From NCBI RefSeq assembly GCF_024189315.1, contig NZ_JAIZEO010000010.1, forward strand, positions 1 through 50,650: 50,650 nucleotides of DNA, given 5' to 3'. A model generated the notes under the pieces. The model was not told where the DNA came from. It made no database searches and was given only the letters and a program-made list of their open reading frames with translations. This DNA comes from Halobacillus sp. A5 (GTDB taxonomy: Bacteria; Bacillota; Bacilli; Bacillales; Halobacillaceae). The first letter of the stretch is position 1, and each line of letters opens with the position of its first letter. The position numbers were made by a program, and so were the translations under genes. Positions 29,961 through 42,002 of the stretch are shown here, piece after piece.

Positions 29961-31340
29961 TTAGTCTTTTTTATTCGATTGGATTTTTGCAGCGTAGCCT
30001 TCCTTATTCGTTTGACGCGAGCGGGCAATGGACAAAGCCTCTGCAGGCACATCTTGATTAATCGTCGATCCGGCTGCAACATATGCTCCTTTACCTACTG
30101 TGACCGGAGCCACAAGATTTGAATTACAACCAATGAAAGCATCATCTTCAATGGTCGTTAAAAATTTGTTGTGACCGTCATAGTTCACTGTTATTGTACC
30201 ACAACCGATATTAACACCTGTACCTACGCTTGCGTCACCGATATAGCTTAAGTGAGAAGCCTTGCTTCCATCACCAAATTCAGCCTTTTTCACTTCTACA
30301 AAATTACCAATTTTGACATCATTACCTAATGAAGAATCAGGACGGATGTGAGCAAAAGGACCTATTTGTACCCGAGTACCGATCTTACTATTTGACGCCA
30401 CGCTTTGTTTGAGTACACTTTCCGTACCAACGCGGCAATTTGTAATTGTTGAATGCGGACCTATAACGGCGTCATCTTCTACATGGGTATTTCCATTTAG
30501 AATACTTCCCGGGTAAATTGTAACGTCTTGTCCAAATGTAACATCAGGACCAATGTAAGTATTATCGGGATCAATGATAGATACGCCATTACGCATATGG
30601 GCGGTGTTGATACGTTCTTTCATCATTTTCTCCGCTTTTGCCAAGGCCACCCGGTCATTGACACCCAGTGATTCTGAGAAGTCTGTGGTCTGATAGGCAC
30701 TAATCACTTCTCCTTGACCTTTAAGGATTTGAATCACGTCCGGAAGATAGTATTCCCCTTGAGCATTGTCATTAGACACGTTCTGGAGCGCTTCAAAAAG
30801 GTGTTTATTATCAAAGCAGTACGTTCCTGTATTAATCTCCTGTACAGCCTGCTCATCTGTTGAAGCGTCTTTCTGCTCTACGATACGCTCAACCTGACCG
30901 TTTCCGCCCCGGATTACTCTTCCATACCCGGAAGGATCTTCAGCATGAGCTGTTAATATCGTGGCCTTCGCTTCCGTCTCGATATGATGATCCACCATAT
31001 TTTGCAGGGTTTCCTCTGTCAGTAAAGGAGTGTCACCGCAGGCAACGATCGTTACGCCCTCTTTGTCAGCGAGAATGTCTTCCGCCTGTTGAACGGCGTG
31101 ACCTGTTCCCAGCTGCTCCTTCTGTACGACATAATGACTTTTATTTCCAAGCTGATCCTGAACCTTTTCCGCACCAAAACCTACGATCGTAATTAACTCT
31201 TCTAATTGTAGTTTATTTAATTGATCAACCACATGCTGAACCATAGGTTTACCGCATACAGGGTGCAGTACCTTGTATAGCTTAGACTTCATTCGAGTCC
31301 CCTGGCCAGCGGCTAATACAACTGCATATTTTTGGGTCAT
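29961..31340 (-). CDS. glmU: bifunctional UDP-GlcNAc pyrophosphorylase/glucosamine-1-P acetyltransferase
   Basis: GlmU (GcaD) carries out the last two steps of UDP-GlcNAc synthesis for peptidoglycan. Of 459 residues, the N-terminal uridyltransferase domain begins [20 protein letters not shown], and the C-terminal half from about 250 is a left-handed beta helix made of hexapeptide repeats with [11 protein letters not shown] at the acetyl-CoA site. In B. subtilis it is essential and precedes prs, as here. A 210-base gap separates it from spoVG. Confidence 0.97.
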   Translation of the reverse strand: MTQKYAVVLAAGQGTRMKSKLYKVLHPVCGKPMVQHVVDQLNKLQLEELITIVGFGAEKVQDQLGNKSHYVVQKEQLGTGHAVQQAEDILADKEGVTIVACGDTPLLTEETLQNMVDHHIETEAKATILTAHAEDPSGYGRVIRGGNGQVERIVEQKDASTDEQAVQEINTGTYCFDNKHLFEALQNVSNDNAQGEYYLPDVIQILKGQGEVISAYQTTDFSESLGVNDRVALAKAEKMMKERINTAHMRNGVSIIDPDNTYIGPDVTFGQDVTIYPGSILNGNTHVEDDAVIGPHSTITNCRVGTESVLKQSVASNSKIGTRVQIGPFAHIRPDSSLGNDVKIGNFVEVKKAEFGDGSKASHLSYIGDASVGTGVNIGCGTITVNYDGHNKFLTTIEDDAFIGCNSNLVAPVTVGKGAYVAAGSTINQDVPAEALSIARSRQTNKEGYAAKIQSNKKD

Positions 31341-31465
31341 GAAGCAACCTCCATCCTATTTATCCACTATGAATAATATCTTAAAACAGGCCTGATTTCA
31401 ACAACTACCCCTTTTAAAATCAGCAGATATCCCTCGTTACAACAAACTTCCTGTCATGAAGAAGC

Positions 31466-31485
31466 AAAGGCATCCGGCTGCCTTT
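31466..31485. repeat. small hairpin upstream of glmU
   Basis: AAAGGCA and TGCCTTT form a perfect 7-bp stem around 6 bases. It has no T-run and lies between the spoVG terminator and glmU. Its function is not clear; it may sit in the glmU leader. Confidence 0.4.
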
Positions 31486-31502
31486 AAAGACAAGCATAAA
31501 AA

Positions 31503-31536
31503 AGAAGCCGGACCCCCCCTTGAAGGTCAGACTTCT
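31503..31536 (-). terminator. spoVG terminator
   Basis: A 12-bp stem with two G-U pairs (AGAAGTCTGACC against GGTCCGGCTTCT on the minus strand) and a loop of about 10 bases is followed by TTTTTT. It starts 17 bases beyond the spoVG stop. Confidence 0.88.
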
Positions 31537-31552
31537 GTTTTACAAGCGGTAA

Positions 31553-31849
31553 TTAAGATGCACCTGCCTCTTCATATTCAACTCCCGATTCCGCTTCTCC
31601 CACATTATGGTACTCCTCAAGAACAGCATCCTGAATTTTACCACGTGTCCCCGAATTAATCGGGTGGGCGATATCACGAAATTCCCCGTCAGGAGTACGC
31701 TTACTCGGCATTGCTACAAACAAGCCATTGTTGCCGTCAATCACCCTAATGTCATGGACAACAAACTCCTGATCCAAGGTAATAGAAGCAATTGCTCGCA
31801 TTCTTCCTTCGGTATTCACGCGTCGCAGTCTTACGTCAGTTACTTCCAT
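31553..31849 (-). CDS. spoVG: RNA-binding regulator SpoVG
   Basis: SpoVG is a small site-specific nucleic-acid-binding protein that affects septation and sporulation. The 98-residue product starts [19 protein letters not shown] and keeps IALSAS-family features such as [19 protein letters not shown] and DIAHPI. The acidic C-terminus is variable. It is driven by a sigma-H promoter at 31889-31915. In B. subtilis ridA (yabJ) lies between purR and spoVG; here it is missing. Confidence 0.97.
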   Translation of the reverse strand: MEVTDVRLRRVNTEGRMRAIASITLDQEFVVHDIRVIDGNNGLFVAMPSKRTPDGEFRDIAHPINSGTRGKIQDAVLEEYHNVGEAESGVEYEEAGAS

Positions 31850-31888
31850 TAAAGTTCACCACCTTTTCCCAAAAAGAACTTACTAAAT

Positions 31889-31915
31889 AAATTCCACAAA
31901 CCACCAGAAATTCCT
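31889..31915 (-). promoter_or_regulatory. sigma-H promoter of spoVG with upstream AT box
   Basis: On the minus strand AGCAGGAATTT (with AGGAATTT at 31908-31915) is followed after 13 bp by GAATTT (31889-31894), close to the known B. subtilis spoVG promoter (AGCAGGATTTC...GTGGAATT). About 30 AT-rich bases upstream (31917-31950) match the stimulating AT box described for that promoter. Confidence 0.85.
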
Positions 31916-31980
31916 GCTTAATTTCTAAAAAAAATTAATAAACAATAATTTAGCAGTTTTGTGAGACTTTAGACATACAA

Positions 31981-32018
31981 AAAGAAAGCCTTCACACCAA
32001 CGGTTCACGGCTTTCTTT
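31981..32018 (-). terminator. purR terminator
   Basis: A 10-bp stem AAAGAAAGCC with its complement closes a loop of 18 bases that has further pairs, and TTTTTG follows on the minus strand. It lies 15 bases past the purR stop. Confidence 0.85.
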
Positions 32019-32033
32019 CTTAGAAACATCATT

Positions 32034-32864
32034 TTAATTTTTTTTATTCATCCGTGCTAAAAAATTACCAGGATGAACCTCAATTTTAGATTGACGATCA
32101 TCTACGTTCATAATTTGGACAAGTGACACATGGTCATCGACAACACGGTCTTCTTCGTCATCTTCCGCTTCTGCCAGTACGCCAATGCCCGCAACCTCTG
32201 CATTAAACTCTTTAAGCAGACTCTTCATTCCGTTAATCGTTCCGCCGGCTTTCATGAAGTCATCAATAATGCAGACTCTCGATCCCTCATTCAATGACCG
32301 TTTCGTCAATACCATCGTTTGAATTTTTCGAGTAGAACCAGATACGTAATTGATGCTTACTGTAGATCCTTCTGTCACCTTAGGGTCTCGTCTTACAATC
32401 ACTACAGGAACGTTTAAGTAAGAGGCAACAGCATAAGCTAATGGAATCCCCTTCGTGGCCACTGTCATGACAGCATCGATCTCTTTATCTGCAAAAGCAG
32501 AAGCTAACAAACGTCCAATGTTCCTAATCGTATCCGGCTCTCCCAGCAGATCACTCATAAATAAGTACCCGCCCGGAAGCAGCCTTTGAGGGTCTTCCAA
32601 CCGGCTGCACAGCTCGTCAACAAATCGCTCACTATATTTTTGGGAAAACGCAGGAATGTATTTAACACCGCCTGCAGCACCAGAAACCGTTTCTAAATAT
32701 CCAATACCCTCTTGTTTGAAAATCTTGTTTACTATCCCTAAATCTTCACTGATTGAGGACTTGGCTGCTTCATAATTCTCTGATAAAAAGGGCAGAGAGA
32801 TCAATTCACGAGGACGGTCAAGCACATAATGGGTCATGGCGACTAATCGTTCACTTCTCTTCAT
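32034..32864 (-). CDS. purR: purine operon repressor PurR
   Basis: PurR represses purine genes and is released by PRPP. The 276-residue protein has an N-terminal winged-helix domain (about 1-70, with ISLPFLSENYEAAKSSISEDL) and a phosphoribosyltransferase-like domain with the PRPP motif CIIDDFMKAGGTING near 200. The ATG at 32864 follows a G-rich site (GGGGTG); a GTG four codons earlier overlaps it. A pair of inverted PurBoxes upstream points to autoregulation. The usual partner ridA (yabJ) is not present downstream. Confidence 0.96.
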   Translation of the reverse strand: MKRSERLVAMTHYVLDRPRELISLPFLSENYEAAKSSISEDLGIVNKIFKQEGIGYLETVSGAAGGVKYIPAFSQKYSERFVDELCSRLEDPQRLLPGGYLFMSDLLGEPDTIRNIGRLLASAFADKEIDAVMTVATKGIPLAYAVASYLNVPVVIVRRDPKVTEGSTVSINYVSGSTRKIQTMVLTKRSLNEGSRVCIIDDFMKAGGTINGMKSLLKEFNAEVAGIGVLAEAEDDEEDRVVDDHVSLVQIMNVDDRQSKIEVHPGNFLARMNKKN

Positions 32865-32880
32865 AGAAAATGACACCCCG

Positions 32881-32924
32881 AAATCCGAATATTATTATTA
32901 AATATATCAGATTTGTACGGATTT
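32881..32924 (-). promoter_or_regulatory. inverted PurBox pair upstream of purR
   Basis: The plus strand reads AAATCCGAATATT at 32881-32893, 12 of 13 matches to the PurBox AWWWCCGAACWWT. The minus strand reads AAATCCGTACAAA at 32912-32924, 11 of 13. The two face each other 18 bp apart, close to the arrangement used by Bacillus PurR dimers. They overlap the ispE stop and lie between it and the purR start, so PurR probably represses its own gene. Confidence 0.75.
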
Positions 32925-33793
32925 TAGCAAGGGGTTTCTCGATTTCCCAACATTCTCACAATATGAACTTCCGGACAGAACCCCTTTAAAGAGTTATAAA
33001 TCCGCTGCACTCTGGCGTCCTGCGACACAAGAGCAAAAACGGTAGGACCGCTTCCACTCATTAACACCGCGTCCGCCCCGGCATCCCTCATTTTTTCTTT
33101 GATCTGATTTACTTCAGGATGAAGTCTCGTCGTCACACCTTCTAATGTATTCGATACATTGGCGCAGATCGCTTCAAAATTTTTATTCTCAAGCGCTTTA
33201 ATCATGGCTTCTGTATCAGGGTGCTCCGCTTTATTAACATTGAGCTTCTGATACACGGTCTGAGTGGAGACTCCTACCGAAGGTTTAGCCAGCACCACCC
33301 AGCATGGAGGCGGGGAAGGCAGTGCAGTAATTTTCTCTCCTCGTCCCCGGGCAAGCGCTGTTCCGCCATATACACAAAATGAGACATCTGATCCTATCCT
33401 GGCTCCAAGCTCAGCAAGCTCATCTAAATCAGCATGAATCTCCCATACTTTATTGAGGCCGCGCAGCACTGCTGCTGCATCACTGCTCCCCCCGGCAAGT
33501 CCAGCCGCTACCGGAATATTTTTTTCAATAAAAATGCGGACGCCCTTTTTTATTGAAAAATGCTCCTTCATCAGCTTAGCTGCACGATACGCAAGGTTTC
33601 TTTCATCATTTGGAACAAAGCGGCTTTCCGATACAACTTTAATCTGATTCCTTTCGATCAGCTTCAGTTCAATGCGGTCGGCCAGATCGACAGTCGTCAT
33701 TACCATTTCCACTTCATGAAATCCATCAGTTCTTTTATGTAACACGTCAAGTGATAAATTAATCTTGGCCGGTGCCTTCTCTAAAACAACCAC
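32924..33793 (-). CDS. ispE: 4-diphosphocytidyl-2-C-methyl-D-erythritol kinase
   Basis: IspE phosphorylates CDP-methylerythritol in the MEP isoprenoid pathway. The 289-residue GHMP kinase starts [11 protein letters not shown], and the ATP loop reads [14 protein letters not shown] near residue 95; [13 protein letters not shown] lies in the last third. The GTG start follows GGGAGGTGG. It is transcribed from a promoter candidate at 33923-33951, and its stop overlaps the purR operator. Confidence 0.97.
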   Translation of the reverse strand: MVVLEKAPAKINLSLDVLHKRTDGFHEVEMVMTTVDLADRIELKLIERNQIKVVSESRFVPNDERNLAYRAAKLMKEHFSIKKGVRIFIEKNIPVAAGLAGGSSDAAAVLRGLNKVWEIHADLDELAELGARIGSDVSFCVYGGTALARGRGEKITALPSPPPCWVVLAKPSVGVSTQTVYQKLNVNKAEHPDTEAMIKALENKNFEAICANVSNTLEGVTTRLHPEVNQIKEKMRDAGADAVLMSGSGPTVFALVSQDARVQRIYNSLKGFCPEVHIVRMLGNRETPC

Positions 33794-33922
33794 AAGCCCA
33801 CCTCCCTAAGTCACAATCTCTTTCAGCATTGTACCACATTATAAATGGAGAGAGGTAGAGACCTTTTGTTTCCCTCTATCCTTAAATGGGTTCCGTTTCC
33901 TATAGTATGTGCTCAATGGTAC

Positions 33923-33951
33923 AAAGTACTGGAAAGCTGAATGTGAGTCAA
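33923..33951 (-). promoter_or_regulatory. candidate ispE promoter inside an inverted repeat
   Basis: On the minus strand TTGACT (33946-33951) and TACTTT (33923-33928) are 17 bp apart. A pair of inverted arms, TACTGGAAA (33927-33935) and TTTCCAGTA (about 33966-33974), brackets the -35 region. Whether the repeat is an operator is not known. Confidence 0.5.
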
Positions 33952-34016
33952 AAATCAAAAAAAGTTTTCCAGTATCAGGTGCCTCGATTATTTCTTTTTT
34001 AGAGATATAATAAACA

Positions 34017-34049
34017 ACAGCCCAGCAAACATATCGTTCACTGAGCTGT
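34017..34049 (-). terminator. sspF terminator
   Basis: ACAGCTCAG pairs with CTGGGCTGT (one G-U pair) on the minus strand and TGTTTATT follows. It lies 7 bases past the sspF stop. Confidence 0.75.
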
Positions 34050-34055
34050 CCTTCG

Positions 34056-34238
34056 TTACTTTTGGTTTTTCACCATTTGCTCTTCTGCCATCTGAATGGC
34101 ACGCTTCACCATGTTACCAGCATCACGAGTTGTGATGCCGCCCCAGCCATCTTTTTCGACTTTGTCGTAAAACCCAAGTTCTTTTGCGATTTCTTCTTTC
34201 AACGAATCGGACATCATACTCCTGCTTCTGCGCCCCAT
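34056..34238 (-). CDS. sspF: small acid-soluble spore protein SspF
   Basis: A 60-residue alpha/beta-type SASP relative that coats spore DNA. It has the family core [10 protein letters not shown] ... [18 protein letters not shown] and is basic at its start (MGRRSRS). Size and position, between veg and ispE, match B. subtilis sspF. A sigma-G-type -10 lies 42 bases upstream. Confidence 0.95.
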   Translation of the reverse strand: MGRRSRSMMSDSLKEEIAKELGFYDKVEKDGWGGITTRDAGNMVKRAIQMAEEQMVKNQK

Positions 34239-34279
34239 CGTCTTCAGCTCCTTTCGCCATCACTTAGCTACGACAATAT

Positions 34280-34308
34280 TAGTATGAAGAGCAACGGGAT
34301 ATTCATGT
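34280..34308 (-). promoter_or_regulatory. probable sigma-G promoter of sspF
   Basis: On the minus strand CATACTA (34280-34286) is a perfect sigma-G -10. ACATG (34304-34308) lies 17 bp upstream and matches 4 of 5 in GHATR. The start codon is 42 bases further downstream. SASP genes are sigma-G dependent in Bacilli. Confidence 0.7.
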
Positions 34309-34423
34309 AATGTAGAAAAAGGAAAAAGAGGGAGGGTTTTGCTCACCGCCAACGATTATGCTCCCTTTACATGGTGAGAGTCGATAAAATTTTTCCCTCT
34401 CCCTTTATTCCAGCAACAAAAAA

Positions 34424-34448
34424 AGCAGCAACCCTCAGGTTTACTGCT
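34424..34448 (-). terminator. veg terminator
   Basis: AGCAGTAAACC pairs with GGTTGCTGCT around TGAG on the minus strand, with one bulge, and seven Ts follow. The stem includes the veg stop codon. Confidence 0.85.
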
Positions 34449-34701
34449 CCATAGCCACCGTTGATAAGTCGTCGAAGCTTAGTTCGACAGTCTCTGTGAG
34501 TACATCTGCATAACTATATGATACACGTTCGAAAGCATTCTCGTCTTGGTCTAATTCAACAATAAAAACGGCTGGATAAGTCTCAGCAAGAACCCCTGAT
34601 CGTTCAATGGTTTTACGGCGTCCGCCATTCGCTTTTAATGTTAAACGTTTTCCAATTTGCCCTTCAAGGGATTGTTTGATTTCTACTAACGTTTTAGCCA
34701 C
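34441..34701 (-). CDS. veg: Veg protein
   Basis: An 86-residue protein of the DUF1021 family that promotes biofilm gene expression in B. subtilis; its molecular action is not established. It reads [20 protein letters not shown] from a GTG start after GAGGTGGAG, which aligns with MAKTL in B. subtilis. [21 protein letters not shown] is the most conserved stretch. A longer frame to 34734 is rejected. A strong sigma-A promoter lies close upstream. Confidence 0.94.
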   Translation of the reverse strand: MAKTLVEIKQSLEGQIGKRLTLKANGGRRKTIERSGVLAETYPAVFIVELDQDENAFERVSYSYADVLTETVELSFDDLSTVAMEQ

Positions 34702-34724
34702 TATACTCCACCTCACTAATGATA

Positions 34725-34753
34725 AACATATCATTTTTTTCGGACAAAGTCAA
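34725..34753 (-). promoter_or_regulatory. veg promoter
   Basis: On the minus strand TTGACT (34748-34753) and TATGTT (34725-34730) are 17 bp apart with an A-rich spacer. The B. subtilis veg promoter is one of the strongest sigma-A promoters known; this one is a little further from consensus. Confidence 0.75.
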
Positions 34754-34897
34754 ATAAAATATTTAATTATAACAGTATGCTAATTTCAATGTCAATATAA
34801 TATTACTTGAATTAGAGGTTATTTTGTAAATTTAATAAGTTTGTATTTTATCAGTAGACAATCGTCGGTAAATCCCTTTATAGTCCTGCATATTATG

Positions 34898-35770
34898 CTA
34901 ATTTTCGACATCTTCAGAATAGGGCATTCCTATTCTTAATAATCCTCTTGTCTGCAGACCGCCTAACCCTTTTTCACCGCTGATCGTATTACGAACCACT
35001 TCCCAAATATTAATGTGGTCCATAAAAGAAGTATAAGCTACCCGTGCCGCTACATATACTGGATCAATAGCATGAATGTTGACTCTGGCTGGGGAGCTGG
35101 CAAAATTAGCACCTGCTTTAATAATCGATTCGAAATGAGATTGACAGGCTCCGGCAAATATCACTAAATGATCGAAATGAGGGTAGTGCTGTCTTAGGTT
35201 TCGCACCGCCTCAACGAAGTACTTTGAATTGCGGTAGGATTCCAGTTCTCTTATTGAACCTTTTGCTTTGGAGTATGCATCGTGACCCGTCAGCACGATG
35301 ATTTCAGGCTGAATCTTCTGTACAAGGGCAGTCACTTCAGAAGGCATATTCTTCTCCTGAATATATTGGCCGTGTACTTGCAGGCCCAGCTGTTCATACA
35401 ATTGAACACATTTTTTTAAAAATAACGGATCACCGTCAATATGGAGGATTCTTGGGGAAATTTGAAAGTAATTCAATTTTTCTTCCAGGTTTTCATAACC
35501 GCCTCCAGCTTCCACCTCCCGTTTTTCCTTAAGCAGGCGGTAGTCTTGACGAAAGAGACGATACGAACAAGCCTCTTGTTTATTTATATGTGTTTTTCGC
35601 TCTTCGTATTCAGATCCAGTGATTTTTTTTAGATCTTCAAGAGGAGCATCCGCTTGTAGTCGGACGTGTTCACCAATTAATTTCACCATTGAGCCTTCAA
35701 TGGAGTAAACTCGAAATAAAACGTCATGGTCATATGATTTTCTGGTTACCAGGTCTCCATGTGTTAACAT
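34898..35770 (-). CDS. yabG: sporulation-specific protease YabG
   Basis: YabG is a mother-cell protease that trims spore coat proteins. The 290-residue protein starts MLTHGDLVTRKSYDHD with the family's GDxV module and has the central catalytic region HIDGDPLFL ... ILTGHDAY, and VIFAGACQSHFESIIKAGANFASSPARVNIHA. The ATG at 35770 is 8 bases from GAGGTG; an ATG two codons upstream touches the site. A sigma-K promoter lies at 35801-35827, in keeping with late mother-cell expression. Confidence 0.94.
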   Translation of the reverse strand: MLTHGDLVTRKSYDHDVLFRVYSIEGSMVKLIGEHVRLQADAPLEDLKKITGSEYEERKTHINKQEACSYRLFRQDYRLLKEKREVEAGGGYENLEEKLNYFQISPRILHIDGDPLFLKKCVQLYEQLGLQVHGQYIQEKNMPSEVTALVQKIQPEIIVLTGHDAYSKAKGSIRELESYRNSKYFVEAVRNLRQHYPHFDHLVIFAGACQSHFESIIKAGANFASSPARVNIHAIDPVYVAARVAYTSFMDHINIWEVVRNTISGEKGLGGLQTRGLLRIGMPYSEDVEN

Positions 35771-35800
35771 CCGCATCCCACCTCACAGCAAGCACTACAT

Positions 35801-35826
35801 TAGTCTATGTGTGAGTTCTCTACCTG

Positions 35827-35827
<1 letters not shown>
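35801..35827 (-). promoter_or_regulatory. sigma-K promoter of yabG
   Basis: On the minus strand CATAGACTA (35801-35809) fits the sigma-K -10 pattern CATAnnnTA, and AC (35826-35827) lies 16 bp upstream, as the pattern requires. It starts at the ksgA stop codon. yabG is a sigma-K gene in B. subtilis. Confidence 0.75.
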
Positions 35828-37252
<1,425 letters not shown>

Positions 37253-37307
37253 TCGTATTTCCTCCATCAATCTCTCGTATAATCTTCCATATCATAGCAT
37301 AGAAAAA

Positions 37308-37335
37308 AAGCAGAGGAAACGACCTTCCTCTGCTT
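37308..37335 (-). terminator. yabE terminator
   Basis: A perfect 11-bp stem AAGCAGAGGAA with a 6-base loop is followed on the minus strand by six Ts. It lies about 10 bases past the yabE stop. Confidence 0.92.
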
Positions 37336-37343
37336 GCTGGTTA

Positions 37344-38627
37344 TTAATCTAACACTTTTACGTCCACCGTTTTGCTTCCAAAGCTTTGAGCTTCTCCCGT
37401 AGAAGCAACGTGAACATCAATCTTATTTCCTTTTATCGCACCGCCGGTATCTCCTGCAACTGCAGTTCCATAACCCTCGACCCAAACCTCACTGCCAAGA
37501 GGAATGACACTTGGATCCACAGCGATGACTTTCTTGCCAGGGTTGGAATTCAAATCAATACCTGTAGCCGTTTTTCCAGTACAGCCGGAACAGCTGGCTG
37601 TATATGCTGTAGCCTTCATTTTCATTGTGTTTGAACTACTTTCTTCTTCTTTAGAAGAACTCGAATGGTCCTCTTTAGAAGAGGAATCCGAAGAAGTCGA
37701 AACTAATGTAGGTTCGGAGGAATTCGACTTGTTATCTTCCTCTGGTCTCGACTGCTCAGGTGCCGATTCTTCTTTAGTTCCCAGAGCTACTACTTCATCT
37801 ATACTTTCTTTATCTACCTTTTCTTTCACTAATTCACGTTTTGACTCTTTTCCATTTTTAATAATAATTTCAAATTCTTTCGTTACCTTGCCGTCTTCGC
37901 CGGAAGTCACTACTTTTTCTTCACCATTCGGAAGGGAGTCATCTTTCTCTGTTACCACTTTATACTCCACATCTTCTTCAATGGTTTCTGTCTTTTTCTC
38001 AATGCGTGTTATATCAAGATGATCATTTTGGTGCAGGGATTCGTTTTTCTTCATATTTAGTTCATCAAGTTCGCCTAAATTAATATGTTCTGAATCCAGT
38101 AACTCATCGACTGTAGAAGCGGTCGTCCACACTTCTTCTTCCTCTCCGCCGTCATTGAGCGTTATCTGGATCGCTCGATCAACAGTGATCCCCATCTCTT
38201 CTTCAATAGGAGCCCTGGAGTCATGCGATATTTCATCATGCTCCTTCCACTCGAGTTCCTGTTCTTCAAAGAATTCACCTACTGTGGAAGCAGTGGTATG
38301 AAATTGCTTCGTATCATCATTTATGGCTAAGTTAATGGATTTAGAAGCTATGTATTCAACATCCATTCCGTATTCAATAGGTTCTGATAATTCATGTGAA
38401 AGCCGGTCATGGGCTTCGGGTTTAATATCAAGTTCCTGTAATAAATCCTCGAAAGTCTGAGCATGAGTGCGAATCACCTGAGTTTCCCCGTCGTGTGTCA
38501 CCTTCACTGAAGCCTTCGTTGCTTCATACGTAACGAATCCAAGAAAAGTAATGGTAAAGGCTGAAATTATCAGGGTCCACATTAATGCAGAAGTTATTGC
38601 TGCTTTAGTGTTCTTCATAAGTTTCAT
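37344..38627 (-). CDS. yabE: cell-wall-binding 3D-domain protein YabE
   Basis: A 427-residue secreted or membrane-tethered protein. A helix at about 15-34 acts as signal anchor. Three DUF348 repeats follow (each ending TTASTVGEFF-like), then a G5 domain (about 215-275), a long Ser/Glu-rich linker and a C-terminal 3D domain with DPSVIPLGSEVWVEGYG and AGDTGGAIKGNKIDVH. Such proteins are thought to be cell-wall lytic enzymes related to resuscitation factors. GGAGG lies 8 bases before the ATG. In B. subtilis yabE is also controlled by antisense RNA; no such site was identified here. Confidence 0.93.
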   Translation of the reverse strand: MKLMKNTKAAITSALMWTLIISAFTITFLGFVTYEATKASVKVTHDGETQVIRTHAQTFEDLLQELDIKPEAHDRLSHELSEPIEYGMDVEYIASKSINLAINDDTKQFHTTASTVGEFFEEQELEWKEHDEISHDSRAPIEEEMGITVDRAIQITLNDGGEEEEVWTTASTVDELLDSEHINLGELDELNMKKNESLHQNDHLDITRIEKKTETIEEDVEYKVVTEKDDSLPNGEEKVVTSGEDGKVTKEFEIIIKNGKESKRELVKEKVDKESIDEVVALGTKEESAPEQSRPEEDNKSNSSEPTLVSTSSDSSSKEDHSSSSKEEESSSNTMKMKATAYTASCSGCTGKTATGIDLNSNPGKKVIAVDPSVIPLGSEVWVEGYGTAVAGDTGGAIKGNKIDVHVASTGEAQSFGSKTVDVKVLD

Positions 38628-38708
38628 AGTTCCTTCCTCCTTTCATTCGTCCACGTTTTTCTAAAAATATGACAATCGTTTTTCAAAGAATATTCTGTCT
38701 AAATAAAA

Positions 38709-38737
38709 AAGAGTCAGCATTCACTCTGCTGACTCTT
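38709..38737 (-). terminator. tatD terminator
   Basis: A perfect 11-bp stem AAGAGTCAGCA with a 7-base loop is followed on the minus strand by six Ts. It lies about 100 bases past the tatD stop, and so also isolates yabE from metG-tatD. Confidence 0.92.
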
Positions 38738-38839
38738 AACATTATGCACTTTTACCTAGTTAATTAACATAACAAGCATGTTACAGTTCCTATACAGATT
38801 GTTAACCCCATTGTAATATTAGTTCTAAAGTCCTCCAAT

Positions 38840-39610
38840 TTATGGCTTAATCCGGAAAAAATTGAGCGCATTCTCGGTTGTTCGCGCACTCACTTCTTCG
38901 TAGGAAAGCCCCTTTATTTCAGCGACCTGTTCCGCTACAAGCTTGACGTAAGCCGGTTCGTTTCTCTTTCCTCTGTTCGGATGAGGAGCTAGAAACGGGC
39001 AGTCGGTTTCGACAAGCATATGCTCCAAATCGATGGCTTCCGCTACCTGTTTAGGCAGCTTGGCGTTTTTAAAAGTCACTGGACCCCCAAGTGAAATCAT
39101 AAAGTTCATTTCCACACATTCCTTCGCCGTCTCAACAGGCCCGCTGTAGCAATGCATGATCCCTCCGACTTCAGCAGCATTTTCTTCTCTTAATATCTCC
39201 ACAATATCTTCTGTAGCTTCGCGGTTGTGAATTATGACCGGCATCTTCACCTTCCTGGCAAGCCGGATCTGACGCCGAAACACATCTTTCTGCACATCTG
39301 CCGGCGATTTGTCCCAGTGATAATCGAGACCCATTTCTCCGATCGCTACGACCTTAGGATGTGCGGATAACTCCTCTATCCACTGCAGGTCTTCATCCGT
39401 CATATCTACGGCATCTACGGGGTGCCACCCTACTGCTGCATAAATATGATCGTGATTTTCAGCGATTTGGATCGCGAGTGGTATGGTTTTTCGATCAAAA
39501 CCCACGACGGTCATATACTTTACTCCCGCTTCACGGGCTCTGTCGATCGTTTCCTCTAAATCATCCTCGAATTGATCTGCGTTTAAATGAACATGGGTAT
39601 CAAATAACAT
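38840..39610 (-). CDS. yabD: TatD-family metal-dependent DNase/hydrolase (YabD)
   Basis: A 256-residue amidohydrolase-fold protein of the TatD family. The metal site HxH appears as DTHVHLN (His6, His8), followed by GEMGLDYHW with the conserved Glu, PVIIHNREA and IMHCYSG, and DCPFL near the C-terminus. TatD nucleases remove 3' deoxynucleotides in other bacteria; the substrate in Bacilli is not certain. GAGGAGG precedes the ATG at 39610. A terminator separates it from metG, so readthrough or a weak promoter is needed. Confidence 0.94.
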   Translation of the reverse strand: MLFDTHVHLNADQFEDDLEETIDRAREAGVKYMTVVGFDRKTIPLAIQIAENHDHIYAAVGWHPVDAVDMTDEDLQWIEELSAHPKVVAIGEMGLDYHWDKSPADVQKDVFRRQIRLARKVKMPVIIHNREATEDIVEILREENAAEVGGIMHCYSGPVETAKECVEMNFMISLGGPVTFKNAKLPKQVAEAIDLEHMLVETDCPFLAPHPNRGKRNEPAYVKLVAEQVAEIKGLSYEEVSARTTENALNFFRIKP

Positions 39611-39634
39611 TGTGATCCTCCTCATTAATAAGAA

Positions 39635-39667
39635 AAGGGAAAAGCCTTTAACCCTGCTTTTCCCCTT
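39635..39667 (-). terminator. metG terminator
   Basis: On the minus strand AAGGGGAAAAGC pairs with GCTTTTCCCTT around 10 bases, followed by TTCTTATT. It lies between metG and tatD. Confidence 0.8.
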
Positions 39668-39677
39668 GATTTGTCAT

Positions 39678-41645
<1,968 letters not shown>

Positions 41646-41720
41646 TCATTTTCAAACATTCATACAGTGTATTGTACCATTCTTTTCGGTTAATTTCTGT
41701 ATAACCATATCTAACTCTAA

Positions 41721-41750
41721 AATATACCGAATCCTTAACGAAAATGTCAA
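41721..41750 (-). promoter_or_regulatory. metG promoter
   Basis: On the minus strand TTGACA (41745-41750) and TATATT (41721-41726) are 18 bp apart, a near-consensus sigma-A promoter. The start codon lies about 80 bases downstream. Confidence 0.75.
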
Positions 41751-41858
41751 AAATTCAATCATCTTATGAAAACAAATTTGTAGGACGTTGAGGTATTATT
41801 TGATAAACTACTAATAAACCCCATTGGATATATAAACCAATTTTGGAATGTATGAATT

Positions 41859-41882
41859 CGCTCAATGTATATATATTGAGCG
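41859..41882. repeat. perfect inverted repeat between metG and abrB
   Basis: CGCTCAAT and ATTGAGCG form a perfect 8-bp stem around an 8-base AT loop. It has no T-run and lies about 75 bases upstream of the abrB -35 box. It could be a protein-binding palindrome. Confidence 0.5.
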
Positions 41883-41958
41883 TTAATTCTTATTTCACAA
41901 CTACTTTTATATACCCTGTACGGTATGTGATGTCAAGAAATTTTGGAAATTAAGTGAA

Positions 41959-41987
41959 TTGACAGCTTTGGGAAACGTTGGTACTAT
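41959..41987 (+). promoter_or_regulatory. abrB promoter
   Basis: TTGACA (41959-41964) and TACTAT (41982-41987) are 17 bp apart on the plus strand. The transcript would start near 41995 and carry a 55-base leader. Two Spo0A boxes lie just downstream. Confidence 0.85.
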
Positions 41988-42002
41988 ATAGTGCGAGACA
42001 TA

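Noticed and set aside
34780-34900. Repeated TATGCTAATTT in the yabG-veg gap
   Set aside because: Two 11-base AT-rich matches can arise by chance and are not linked to any structure.
37504-38022. 172-codon plus-strand frame over yabE
   Set aside because: It is the complement of the Ser/Glu-rich linker of yabE; the bias of that linker creates a long antisense frame.
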